Source of the DNA: Undibacterium sp. Jales W-56
GTDB taxonomy: Bacteria > Pseudomonadota > Gammaproteobacteria > Burkholderiales > Burkholderiaceae_D
Direction: 5' to 3'
DNA: 64,000 nt
Assembly: GCF_025548535.1 (NCBI RefSeq)
Contig: NZ_JAJLQW010000004.1
Coordinates: 1-64,000, forward strand
The notes under the pieces are model-generated. The model did no database searches. It was not told the origin of the DNA and saw only the letters and a list, made by a program, of their open reading frames with translations. A program made the translations under genes and the position numbers. Below are positions 8,273-16,765 of this stretch, one piece after another. The number at the start of each line of letters is the position of its first letter. The stretch's first letter is position 1.

Positions 8273-10975
8273 TTAATTACCTTCTAGGAAGCTTTTCAGC
8301 TTATCTGAACGTGATGGATGGCGCAATTTACGTAACGCTTTTGCTTCTATCTGGCGAATACGTTCACGTGTCACATCGAACTGTTTACCAACCTCTTCCA
8401 AGGTGTGGTCTGTCGACATTTCCACGCCGAAACGCATGCGCAATACTTTTGCTTCGCGCGGCGTCAGTGAATCCAACACATCCTTGACCACATTGCGCAT
8501 TGAGGCATGCAAGGCCGCATCGGCCGGAGCAAGCGTATGGTTATCTTCGATGAAATCGCCCAGATGCGAATCATCGTCGTCACCGATCGGCGTTTCCATC
8601 GAGATCGGCTCTTTCGCAATCTTCATGATCTTGCGGATTTTATCTTCCGGCATTTCCATCTTGATTGCCAGCGTGGCCGGATCCGGCTCGACGCCGGTCT
8701 CTTGCAAAATCTGACGCGAGATACGATTCATCTTATTGATGGTCTCGATCATATGCACAGGGATACGGATGGTGCGCGCCTGATCAGCGATAGAACGGGT
8801 AATCGCCTGGCGAATCCACCATGTTGCATAGGTTGAGAATTTATAACCGCGGCGGTATTCAAACTTATCCACCGCCTTCATCAGTCCGATATTTCCTTCC
8901 TGGATCAGATCCAGGAATTGCAGACCGCGATTGGTGTATTTCTTCGCGATGGAAATCACCAGACGCAAGTTCGCCTCGGTCATTTCACGTTTCGCTTTAC
9001 GTGCCTTCATTTCACCGGCCGACATCTTTTTATTGATGCCGCGCAGATCGGGTAAAGGCAATACCACGCGCGCTTGCAGATCGATTAGCTTTTGCTGCAA
9101 CTGCTGCACGGCCGGAATATTCCGACCCAATATGGCACTGTAAGAATGTCCGGCGTTAACTTCGCCTTCTACCCATTTCAAATTAATTTCATTACCTGGA
9201 AAAACTTTAATGAAATGGCTGCGTGGCATGTTGCAACGATTGACGACCACTTCCAGAATCTGCTTTTCTACGTGACGAACTTCATCGACCTGACCGCGCA
9301 AGGTGTCGCACAATTTCTCCACAACTTTTGCAGTAAAGCGCATACCCAGCAATTCGTTGGAAATCGCTTCTTGCGCTTTCACATACGACTTGGAGTTATA
9401 GCCTTCTTTTTCAAAAGCTTTACGCATTTTGTCAAAGTTGCTCGAAATGATGTCGAATTTCGCCAAAGAATCGCGCTTGAGTTGTTCGAGTTGTTCAGCG
9501 GAGATGGCGGCAGCACCGGCGGCGCTCGCCTCTTCATCCTCCTCTTCTTCCTCTTCTTCCTCTGCCTCTTCGTCGTCCTCCTCTTCGGCTACAACCACAG
9601 GCGCAGGCTTCTCTTCTTCTTCAGCCGCGTTAGGGTCAACCAAGCCATCGACTAATTCATCAATCTTGATTTCATCGTTACGGATACGTTCTGCGGCGAC
9701 GAGGATTTCTGCAATTGTGGTCGGGCAAGCCGAGATCGCCTGAATCATGTCCTTCAGGCCTTCTTCGATTTTCTTCGCAATGACGATTTCGCCTTCGCGC
9801 GTCAGCAATTCAACCGAACCCATCTCACGCATATACATGCGGACCGGATCGGTAGTGCGGCCAAAATCGGAATCGACGGTTGATAGTGCCGCCTCGGCAG
9901 CCGCCTCCACTTCGTCGTCGTCATTGGTGACGGTCACGACATTGTCGGACAACAGCAAAGTCTCGGCATCTGGAGCGCGCTCATAGACCGCGACACCCAT
10001 GTCATTGAATGTACCGATAATGCCTTCGATAGCTTCCGGATCAACCACGTTCTCAGGCAAATGATCGTTGATCTCGGCAAATGTCAGGTAACCGCGATCC
10101 TTACCCAGTTTGATCAAGGTTTTCAGTTTTTGGCGGCGGCGCTCCAACTCTTCCGCAGTCGCTTCCGGATCGGCAGAGAAGGCATCTTTCAACAAGGCTT
10201 TTTCTTTTGCTTTACGGTCCTTCGCCTTGGCCTTGTCGATGGCTTTCATTTCAGCGCGTTCGACGGCATTCAAGGCAGCGATTTCTTCGTTTTCCGGCTG
10301 ATATTCTTTTGGTTTGCGACCGCGACGACCAGGGACTTTCACACCCGGCAAAATATAGCCGGATGTATCGATTGCAGCCAATACGGCAGCATCAGTGGTT
10401 TGGCTAACGGCAGGCGCCGATCCCGATTTAATTTCCTGGACCTCCGGCGCTTTGTCAGACTTGGCTGAATTCTTGGTTGGCTTTATCACTGTCTTTGAAT
10501 CGGTTTTGTTAATTGTCACAGAAGCTTTCAATGGTGCAGATTGTGGCTTGTCCGCTTTTTTGCCTACCGCACCATCGGTGGTACGTTTGACAGCGTCTTT
10601 GGACTTACGATCAGCCGCGGCTACCGGCTTTGCATTCTTGCTGATTATCACGTCCTTGCCAGGCGCTTTTACACCTGACCTGGTTTCGTTTTTTACACTA
10701 GCCCTGGCTTTAGGCTTAGCCGCCGGAGCTTTGGCCGGACTCTGTTTTGAGACGGGCTTTATCACTTTAGGCGCTTTAATGTCTTTCGCAACCTCTTTTT
10801 TGGCAGGCACTTTTGCCACTACTTTGCTTGCAGGCACCTTGGCTTTAATGGTACTGACGGCATCTTTTTTGGGCGAAGCTTTAGCAATAAGTTTCGCTGG
10901 CGCCACTTTGGCGACCACTTTTTTTGCTGCTGAGGATGTCGGAGTTTTCGCGGGTTTCTTCATTGCATTAGCCAT
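8273..10975 (-). CDS. rpoD: RNA polymerase primary sigma factor (sigma70) with a long basic N-terminal tail
   Basis: This is the housekeeping sigma factor. Regions 2 to 4 are well conserved: [20 protein letters not shown] and the [10 protein letters not shown] segment (regions 2.1-2.4), and the region 4 helix-turn-helix [20 protein letters not shown] near the C-terminus. I chose the ATG at 10975 ([10 protein letters not shown]), giving 900 residues against 613 in E. coli. The extra length is mainly residues 1-200, a K/A/P/V-rich histone H1-like segment, followed by an AT-hook-like GRRGRKPK at 216-223. A long run of D and E lies near residues 480-500 in the non-conserved region. It is the last gene of rpsU-yqeY-dnaG-rpoD, separated from dnaG by 362 bases that hold its own promoter. 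Confidence 0.97.
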   Translation of the reverse strand: MANAMKKPAKTPTSSAAKKVVAKVAPAKLIAKASPKKDAVSTIKAKVPASKVVAKVPAKKEVAKDIKAPKVIKPVSKQSPAKAPAAKPKARASVKNETRSGVKAPGKDVIISKNAKPVAAADRKSKDAVKRTTDGAVGKKADKPQSAPLKASVTINKTDSKTVIKPTKNSAKSDKAPEVQEIKSGSAPAVSQTTDAAVLAAIDTSGYILPGVKVPGRRGRKPKEYQPENEEIAALNAVERAEMKAIDKAKAKDRKAKEKALLKDAFSADPEATAEELERRRQKLKTLIKLGKDRGYLTFAEINDHLPENVVDPEAIEGIIGTFNDMGVAVYERAPDAETLLLSDNVVTVTNDDDEVEAAAEAALSTVDSDFGRTTDPVRMYMREMGSVELLTREGEIVIAKKIEEGLKDMIQAISACPTTIAEILVAAERIRNDEIKIDELVDGLVDPNAAEEEEKPAPVVVAEEEDDEEAEEEEEEEEDEEASAAGAAAISAEQLEQLKRDSLAKFDIISSNFDKMRKAFEKEGYNSKSYVKAQEAISNELLGMRFTAKVVEKLCDTLRGQVDEVRHVEKQILEVVVNRCNMPRSHFIKVFPGNEINLKWVEGEVNAGHSYSAILGRNIPAVQQLQQKLIDLQARVVLPLPDLRGINKKMSAGEMKARKAKREMTEANLRLVISIAKKYTNRGLQFLDLIQEGNIGLMKAVDKFEYRRGYKFSTYATWWIRQAITRSIADQARTIRIPVHMIETINKMNRISRQILQETGVEPDPATLAIKMEMPEDKIRKIMKIAKEPISMETPIGDDDDSHLGDFIEDNHTLAPADAALHASMRNVVKDVLDSLTPREAKVLRMRFGVEMSTDHTLEEVGKQFDVTRERIRQIEAKALRKLRHPSRSDKLKSFLEGN

Positions 10976-11337
10976 TGAATCAAACCTACCGGAACAGAGA
11001 TGGCGGCCTGTCTCATACAAAAAGACAATACTTAAGCGCCGAATCATTGGATTCGCCGCGACGAGTATTATCCTTTTCTATGTCAGACCACCCGAGTCTC
11101 AGCGCCAGTGTTTTGGGTTACTCGGAGGAGCATTATGCTCACCTAAACAACACATTCTGAATCAGCAAAAATCCGCTTCTCACAGAATGAAACAACCTAA
11201 GACCTTGAATCGAAAGCTTTTAATTATATCACGAGCACCGACTTAACTCTAGCCCTCGCAGCCCTACACAAGGCGTTTACTGAACAAAAAATAGGCAAGT
11301 TTTGCCGCATCACTACCTCATGCGCCATGTTCAATTG
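10976..11337 (-). promoter_or_regulatory. dnaG-rpoD intergenic region with a candidate internal rpoD promoter
   Basis: This 362-base gap separates dnaG from rpoD. On the minus strand a perfect TATAAT lies at 11223-11228 with only a weak -35 match upstream, giving a predicted start near 11216 and a leader of about 240 bases. Small hairpins, GAGCA-TTA-TGCTC and GAATC-ATTG-GATTC, lie in the leader. An extra promoter within this operon directly ahead of rpoD is also known in E. coli, where it is heat-inducible. I see no convincing sigma32 motif here. Confidence 0.45.
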
Positions 11338-13131
11338 CTATCTTGCCACCACTTCCGCCTCTGCTTGCCGGCGCAATACCTCTTGCATCTGCATAATTTC
11401 CCGATACCGTGCGATATCCGCGGGCTCGCGCAAACCTGACGCCGCCAAGGCTTCCATTTCCGACTTTAGCACCTGAAAACGCATTTGCCGGATGGCGCCG
11501 GTCAACTCCACTCGAACCACATCAATTTCCGTCTCGGTCTGCCCGGCGATTTCCGCGATCAGCGCATCGTAGTCGGAGCCGGACGCTCGCAAATGCTCGG
11601 CGAGCGCCGCGAAATTCGCCTGCTCACCCATGGCTTGGGCAGAAGAAACCAGGTGCATCAGCATTTCCGCGCCGTCCGGCGCTAAATTAGCCGCATCTGC
11701 CAAGGCATTTTGATCCAAGGCGATAGCCAGCGAAGGATGCGCGACCAGAATGCGCATAATTTGCCGCTCCAGCCCTACCGGTGCGCTACGCCTGCTTTTG
11801 GGCGGCGCAATTCTGGCTCGCGCAACAGGCTGGCTTAGTTCAAACAATGCCTCGATTTCGGCCGGTGTTGTTTTGGTAATCTGAGCGAGGCTGCGCACCA
11901 TTTGCAAGCGCAGGCCGGAGGCAGGCATTTGCTGCAATAAAGGCTTGGCGTCGAATTGCACCTTGGCCCGCCCTTCCGCCGTTGACAGGTCGCTATCGCC
12001 GGTCACTTCTTTCATAAAAAACTGCGACAGCGGCATCGCATCCTGCACCTGCTGCGCAAAAGCCTCATTGCCAAGTGCGCGGATATAGCTATCCGGATCA
12101 TGTTCGGTCGGCAGAAACAAAAACTTGATGACCTTGTTATCGTTCGCATGCGGCAAGCATGCATCCAGCGCACGGCGGGCGGCACGGCGTCCCGCGCTAT
12201 CGCCATCAAAGCTGAAAATCACATGATCAGTCTGGCGCAATAGTTTTTGCACATGGGTCGGCGTACACGCCGTACCGAGCGTCGCGACCGCTTGTGGAAA
12301 GCCCATCTGTGCTAACGCCACCACGTCCATATAACCCTCGGTCACCAGCACATAACCCGCTTCGCGGATCGCCTGGCGCGCCTCGAACAGGCCGTACAAC
12401 TCTAAGCCCTTTTGAAATAGCGGCGTTTCCGGTGAATTCAAGTACTTGGGCTCGCCCTGCTCTAAAATCCGGCCGCCGAATCCAATGACCTGCCCTTTGG
12501 TATTGCGGATCGGGAACATGATGCGCTCGCGAAAACGATCGTAGCGCTTACGTCCACCACCCTCTTCCTCGCTTTTATCGATTACCAGGCCCGCCTCGAC
12601 CAAGGCTGGCGCAGCATAATCCGGAAAAACCGCCCGCAAGCCGTCCCAGCCATCCGGCGCATAGCCCAGTCCGAATCTGGCGGCAATTTCGCCGGTCAAT
12701 CCACGTTTTTTCAGGTAGGCAATCGCTGCCTCTGCGCCGCGCAATTGCTGACGATAATGGTCGCAAGCCTTGCTCATCACATCCGTCAGCGCCAGGCTTT
12801 TTGCCTGCACTTCAGCACGCTGGGCGGGGAGCAATTTATCGTCCTCAGGCACGATCATGCCGTTGTTTTGCGCCAGATCCTTGACCGCATCGACAAAACT
12901 CATGCCGGAATATTCCATCAAAAACCCGATGGACGTACCATGCGCACCGCAACCGAAGCAGTGATAAAACTGCTTGGTCGGACTGACCGTAAAACTCGGG
13001 GATTTTTCATTATGAAAGGGGCACAAACCCATGTAGTTTGCGCCGCCTTTTTTGAGCTGGACATACTTACCCACCACATCGACGATATCGACGCGGGCCA
13101 GTAAATCCTGGATGAAGGTTTGTGGAATCAA
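11338..13131 (-). CDS. dnaG: DNA primase
   Basis: This 597-residue primase makes RNA primers at the replication fork and works with DnaB. The N-terminal zinc ribbon is visible (CPFHNEKSPSF...CFGCG, residues 38-62). The TOPRIM core follows with EGYMDVVALAQ near residue 265 and FDGDSAGRRAARRALD near 310. The C-terminal DnaB-binding helical domain occupies the last 150 residues. The start at 13131 is 25 bases after the yqeY stop. The length is normal for the family. Confidence 0.97.
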   Translation of the reverse strand: MIPQTFIQDLLARVDIVDVVGKYVQLKKGGANYMGLCPFHNEKSPSFTVSPTKQFYHCFGCGAHGTSIGFLMEYSGMSFVDAVKDLAQNNGMIVPEDDKLLPAQRAEVQAKSLALTDVMSKACDHYRQQLRGAEAAIAYLKKRGLTGEIAARFGLGYAPDGWDGLRAVFPDYAAPALVEAGLVIDKSEEEGGGRKRYDRFRERIMFPIRNTKGQVIGFGGRILEQGEPKYLNSPETPLFQKGLELYGLFEARQAIREAGYVLVTEGYMDVVALAQMGFPQAVATLGTACTPTHVQKLLRQTDHVIFSFDGDSAGRRAARRALDACLPHANDNKVIKFLFLPTEHDPDSYIRALGNEAFAQQVQDAMPLSQFFMKEVTGDSDLSTAEGRAKVQFDAKPLLQQMPASGLRLQMVRSLAQITKTTPAEIEALFELSQPVARARIAPPKSRRSAPVGLERQIMRILVAHPSLAIALDQNALADAANLAPDGAEMLMHLVSSAQAMGEQANFAALAEHLRASGSDYDALIAEIAGQTETEIDVVRVELTGAIRQMRFQVLKSEMEALAASGLREPADIARYREIMQMQEVLRRQAEAEVVAR

Positions 13132-13156
13132 GATCGTCAGCTCAAAATTGCAGCAA

Positions 13157-13606
13157 TCAGCGTGACGTCAATGCAGCCTTCACCAATGCGGAGACCGCCG
13201 TCATATCTGCGCGGCCAGCCAGTTTCGGCTTCAAGATCGCCATGACTTTACCCATATCCTGCGGACCTGCCGCAGCGGATTCGGCAACCGCAGCAGCAAC
13301 TTCAGCCTGCACCTCGGCATCTGACATACCGGCCGGCATATAAGCAGACAAAATTGCCAATTCCGCTTTTTCGATATCCGCCAGATCCTGACGACCGCCC
13401 GCCTCGAACTGGCTGATCGAGTCTTTGCGTTGCTTGATCATCTTGTCGATGATGGTTTGCACCATGGCGTCCGTCAACTCGACCCGCTCGTCCACTTCTT
13501 TTTGCTTCATCGCCGCAGTGATCAGACGAATCGTGCCGAGTTTCGCGGTTTCTTTGGCGCGCATCGCTGCTTTCATGTCTTCGGTGATTTGATCTTTTAA
13601 GCTCAT
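13157..13606 (-). CDS. GatB/YqeY domain protein
   Basis: This 149-residue protein belongs to the YqeY family. It is built from two helical bundles related to the C-terminal tRNA-binding domain of GatB. Typical signatures are MSLKDQITEDMKAAMRAKE at the start, TIRLITAAMKQKEVD near residues 24-38, and KAAL close to the end. The start ATG at 13606 is preceded by AGGA; the frame extends to 13621 without support. Its biochemical function is not established; in Burkholderiales it is regularly placed between rpsU and dnaG, as here. Confidence 0.92.
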   Translation of the reverse strand: MSLKDQITEDMKAAMRAKETAKLGTIRLITAAMKQKEVDERVELTDAMVQTIIDKMIKQRKDSISQFEAGGRQDLADIEKAELAILSAYMPAGMSDAEVQAEVAAAVAESAAAGPQDMGKVMAILKPKLAGRADMTAVSALVKAALTSR

Positions 13607-13631
13607 GGATTTTCCTGGCAATGTAATTGAT

Positions 13632-13669
13632 TAAAAACACAAAGCCCGCTGCGGACTACCGGAGCGGGC
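13632..13669 (-). terminator. Terminator/attenuator between rpsU and yqeY
   Basis: On the minus strand GCCCGCT and AGCGGGC form a stem with a 12-base loop, followed by TTTGTGTTTTTAA. It lies inside the operon, where partial termination lets rpsU be made in excess of dnaG and rpoD, as in the E. coli operon. Confidence 0.75.
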
Positions 13670-13727
13670 ATGCTAGCCATCAGATGCAACAACGATGAAC
13701 GATACTGCGTAGCAGCATCAGTCCAGA

Positions 13728-13940
13728 TTAGTACATTTTCTTAGGCAATTGCTGACTACGAATGCGTTTGTAGTGGCGCTTTACTGCGGCAGCCAGCTTG
13801 CGCTTGCGCTCTGCAGTTGGCTTCTCGTAAAACTCGCGTGCGCGCAATTCGGTCAACAGACCGGTCTTTTCGATGGTGCGCTTGAAGCGACGCATAGCGA
13901 CTTCGAACGGCTCGTTTTCTTTAAGGCGAATTGTGGTCAT
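13728..13940 (-). CDS. rpsU: 30S ribosomal protein S21
   Basis: This 70-residue basic protein is S21, which joins the 30S subunit late and helps mRNA binding near the 16S 3' end. The typical core is complete ([39 protein letters not shown]). It is the first gene of the macromolecular synthesis operon with yqeY, dnaG and rpoD. A terminator-like hairpin follows it. Its promoter probably lies in the AT-rich gap 13941-14196, where GATACT and TATAAA hexamers occur on the minus strand. Confidence 0.97.
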   Translation of the reverse strand: MTTIRLKENEPFEVAMRRFKRTIEKTGLLTELRAREFYEKPTAERKRKLAAAVKRHYKRIRSQQLPKKMY

Positions 13941-14101
13941 TTAAGTTCGGAACCAATGAAAAATTTATAGGAAGAACGAGATAGTAGCAGAACTTTGGCA
14001 AGATTGGAAGCCGAACTGATTAAATCTTACGCAAAATACGCAAGGACACCAGATTCACGCGGTAACGCTCGCTGGATTCATCCTTGAAAATCACACTATG
14101 C

Positions 14102-14174
14102 GGGGAGTATCTCTATTTTTATACCAAAATCCGCAATATCTGCGGCGATATTTAAAAATACATAGGGCAGTATC
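14102..14174. repeat. AT-rich structured intergenic element
   Basis: A CCGCA-atatc-TGCGG hairpin is flanked by TATTTTTA and TAAAAATA, and by the direct copies GGGGAGTATC and GGGCAGTATC. Related pieces (GGGAGTATA/TATACTCCC with a CCGC-rich core) occur at 23333-23418 and 47392-47455. It lies between the rpsU start and the 3' end of the flavoprotein gene and may hold the rpsU promoter. Confidence 0.35.
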
Positions 14175-14196
14175 TACATCAGATAAAAAAACAACA

Positions 14197-15393
14197 TCAA
14201 ATTGCACTACCCGCAGCGAATCCCGATGCCCAGGCCCACTGGAAGTTATAACCGCCCAGCCAGCCGGTCACGTCGACCGCCTCCCCGATAAAGTACAATC
14301 CGGCAACATTCTTCGCCATCATGCTTTGCTGGGAAAGTTCGCGCGTATCGACGCCGCCTCGCGTGACCTCGGCTTTGCGATAGCCTTCCGAGCCGTTCGG
14401 GATCAATTGCCAGCGATTGATATTGTCGCCCAACTGGCGTAAGCGCTTGTCCGTCATGTCGGCAATTTTCGCGTCGCCGGCAAAACCGTTCGCCGCCAGC
14501 AACCCGTCCGCCAGGCGCGCAGGTAAATAGCCTGCGAGGTGGTTCGCCAGATTTTTCTTAATGCTCCCTTTGCCAGCAATCAACTCTTCCGCCAAATCGA
14601 TTTCGGGCAGCAAATTGACCGTGATCGCCTGGCCGGGCTGCCAAAAACTCGATATCTGCAAAACCGCAGGACCGGACAAACCGCGATGGGTAAACAAAAG
14701 ATCTTCCCTGAATACGGTCTTATTCTTTTTATCGCCAGTCGCGATATCCACTTCCAGCGAAATCCCTGACATCGGCACGAAAGGCTCCCAGGCCAGAGGA
14801 TCAAAGGTCAGCGGCACCAGGCCGGGCCTGGGTTCGACGATCTTCAAATCAAACTGACGCGCAATTTTGTACGAAAAATCGGTCGCGCCGATTTTGGGAA
14901 TCGACAAGCCGCCGGTCGCGATCACAAGCTGCGCGGCAGCAAACTCGCCCTGATCGGTATGAACCCGATATCCGGCTTCCGTGCGCTGAATATCCGTCAC
15001 CTGACAAGGCATGCGCCATTGCACTTTGCCGATATCGCATTCGGACTTCAGCATGCGGATCACGTCTTCTGCGCTGTCATCGCAAAACAATTGCCCCTTG
15101 TGCTTTTCGTGATAGGCGATCCGGTATTTTTTAATCAAACTTAAAAAATCCTGCACCGTATACCGCGCCAGGGCGCTTTTGCAGAAATGCGGATTTTCAG
15201 AGAGAAAATTAGCCGGACCGGCCTGCAGATTAGTGAAATTACAGCGGCCGCCGCCGGAAATACGGATTTTTTCCGCCAGCTTGCTGGCATGGTCGATCAG
15301 CAAGACGCGCTTGCCACGCTGACCCGCAATGCTGGCGCACATCATGCCGGCAGCACCCGCACCGATCACGATTGCATCGTAGTGTTGACTCAT
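14197..15393 (-). CDS. HI0933/YhiN family flavoprotein
   Basis: This 398-residue protein belongs to the HI0933-like NAD(P)/FAD-dependent oxidoreductases. The N-terminal dinucleotide-binding motif VIGAGAAGMMCASIAGQRG is at about residues 8-26, followed by the family signature KIRISGGGRCNFTN near 44-57. The C-terminal FIGEAVDVTGWLGGYNFQWA segment, typical of the family, contacts FAD. An upstream GTG at 15417 is possible, but the ATG at 15393 has an ACAGG ahead of it and gives the usual MSQHYDAIVIG beginning. The reaction is unknown for most members. No functional link to the neighbouring cobA is evident apart from direction. Confidence 0.88.
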   Translation of the reverse strand: MSQHYDAIVIGAGAAGMMCASIAGQRGKRVLLIDHASKLAEKIRISGGGRCNFTNLQAGPANFLSENPHFCKSALARYTVQDFLSLIKKYRIAYHEKHKGQLFCDDSAEDVIRMLKSECDIGKVQWRMPCQVTDIQRTEAGYRVHTDQGEFAAAQLVIATGGLSIPKIGATDFSYKIARQFDLKIVEPRPGLVPLTFDPLAWEPFVPMSGISLEVDIATGDKKNKTVFREDLLFTHRGLSGPAVLQISSFWQPGQAITVNLLPEIDLAEELIAGKGSIKKNLANHLAGYLPARLADGLLAANGFAGDAKIADMTDKRLRQLGDNINRWQLIPNGSEGYRKAEVTRGGVDTRELSQQSMMAKNVAGLYFIGEAVDVTGWLGGYNFQWAWASGFAAGSAI

Positions 15394-15525
15394 TACCTGT
15401 CTTTCGTATTTTTTCACGCTTTATTGCCCGCCCTGAATTTCCATACAGCAGCGTTGAGGCGTGATTGTAGCCGATGCTATTTACAGCGGATACCCGGAAA
15501 GACGATTGCAGAGAATCTGTTTTTG

Positions 15526-16299
15526 TCAATAAGTCCCTACCGAAGCGGGCCACGGCGTGGCTGACCGGTATTGCGCATCAGCGCAGCGCACCACCTCGCC
15601 GATCACAATCACGCTAGGACTCGCCAATGGGGAGGCGGCCAGATCGCTGGCCAGATACTGCAAAGTCGTGATCAGTTGATTCTGCTGGTCACGGGTTGCC
15701 GACTGGATGACCGCAACCGGAGTCTGTGCCGGCAAACCGCCGGTCATCAACTCATCCTGGATTTGCCGACTATGCGCGACGCCCATATAAATCACCAGCG
15801 TCAAGCCGGTTTTCGCCAAAGCCGACCAGTCAGGCTGATGCTCCGGCGTTTTTCCGTGACCGGTCACAAAAATCGCTCCCTGCGCCCAATCCCTATGCGT
15901 CAGCGGTATCCCCAGGCTGGCCGGCGCAGCAAGTCCGCTGCTGATGCCATTAATCACTTCGACTTCAATCCCGTGCTGCATCAGATGCTGACGCTCCTCG
16001 CCGCCGCGCCCGAAGATAAAAGGATCGCCGCCCTTCAACCGCACCACAGAATGACCGGCCCGCGCTTCGGCCAGCATGAGTTTTTCTATAAACGCCTGCG
16101 GCGTCGACTGGCAACCGCCGCGCTTGCCGACCTGTATGACGCGGGTTGCGGATGTTGCATGCTGCAATACTTCAGGGTTGACCAGGTCATCAATCAGGAT
16201 CACATCTGCCCCCGCGATCGCCTTGACCGCTTTCAATGTCAGTAGGTCAGGGTCGCCGGGGCCGGCACCGACCAGACATACCTTTCCAGTGGTTTGCAT
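15526..16299 (-). CDS. cobA: Uroporphyrinogen-III C-methyltransferase
   Basis: SUMT transfers two methyl groups from S-adenosylmethionine to uroporphyrinogen III, giving precorrin-2 for siroheme and cobalamin. The 257-residue protein has the tetrapyrrole methylase signatures VGAGPGDPDLLTLKA (about residues 10-24), VVRLKGGDPFIFGRGGEE (about 84-101) and GIPLTHRD. It is the stand-alone type without the CysG dehydrogenase/ferrochelatase part. The ATG at 16299 has GGAG seven bases upstream. A good sigma54-type promoter and an NtrC-like site precede it, which fits a role in supplying siroheme to the nitrite reductase NirB encoded 8 kb away. Confidence 0.95.
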   Translation of the reverse strand: MQTTGKVCLVGAGPGDPDLLTLKAVKAIAGADVILIDDLVNPEVLQHATSATRVIQVGKRGGCQSTPQAFIEKLMLAEARAGHSVVRLKGGDPFIFGRGGEERQHLMQHGIEVEVINGISSGLAAPASLGIPLTHRDWAQGAIFVTGHGKTPEHQPDWSALAKTGLTLVIYMGVAHSRQIQDELMTGGLPAQTPVAVIQSATRDQQNQLITTLQYLASDLAASPLASPSVIVIGEVVRCADAQYRSATPWPASVGTY

Positions 16300-16338
16300 G
16301 GATCACTCCTCTCGCTTGGATAAACACACTCCTTACTA

Positions 16339-16354
16339 TGCAAGTCACGTTCCA
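16339..16354 (-). promoter_or_regulatory. Sigma54 (-24/-12) promoter of cobA
   Basis: The minus strand reads TGGAACGTGACTTGCA, which differs from the consensus TGGCACG-N4-TTGCW at one position. The GG and GC doublets have the required ten-base gap. The predicted start lies near 16328, about 29 bases before the cobA ATG. Found by eye only. Confidence 0.65.
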
Positions 16355-16394
16355 CGAGCTTTTACCCGCGTTTCAACAGTTTCCACACCAGAAT

Positions 16395-16411
16395 TGCACC
16401 AACCATGTGCA
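16395..16411. promoter_or_regulatory. NtrC-like binding site upstream of cobA
   Basis: TGCACCAACCATGTGCA has TGCAC and GTGCA half sites at NtrC spacing (CAC-N7-GTG) and closely resembles the enterobacterial glnA site. It is centred about 75 bases upstream of the predicted cobA start. A weaker CACC-N4-GGTG lies at about 16427-16438. Confidence 0.55.
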
Positions 16412-16566
16412 ATCAACGATCTCAACGCACCCGAAGGTGGCGCCCTCCTCCCGACTGGCATTCGTTGAAATCATTTATAAAATTTCCTTACATTCAATAG
16501 TCTGTTTTAATTTCGCAACGAAAACAGGCCACATTTCTCAAAATTAAGCCTCCAGCAAACTAATTC

Positions 16567-16595
16567 TTGACTTGCCTGGCGCAAGAAGAGATAAC
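16567..16595 (+). promoter_or_regulatory. Sigma70 promoter of the TonB-dependent receptor
   Basis: TTGACT at 16567-16572 and GATAAC at 16590-16595 are separated by 17 bases (5/6 and 4/6 consensus matches). The predicted start is near 16602, giving a leader of about 165 bases. Confidence 0.6.
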
Positions 16596-16609
16596 TAGAT
16601 TATTGAGAG

Positions 16610-16623
16610 CGCAAACGATTGCG
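16610..16623. promoter_or_regulatory. LacI/GalR-type operator over the receptor transcription start
   Basis: CGCAAACGATTGCG is a 14-base palindrome with the central CG typical of LacI/GalR/PurR family operators and one mismatched pair. It lies about +8 to +21 relative to the predicted start, where a bound repressor would block transcription. No LacI-type gene is present in the window. Confidence 0.45.
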
Positions 16624-16765
16624 TAATCATAGAGCGCTCAGTTTTTAGCTCTATTGCCGTGCATTGATAGCTGCACGCACTGTTTTTGGTCAGTCAATTG
16701 GCGAGTATCAGTCCCGCCAATTCCCTGACCGGATGTCGTTTCAATTAACCGAGAGGATGAATCAG

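Noticed and set aside
10395-11246. A 283-codon plus-strand frame opposite rpoD
   Set aside because: It is the antisense of the low-complexity K/A/P tail of rpoD, which leaves few stop codons on the other strand.
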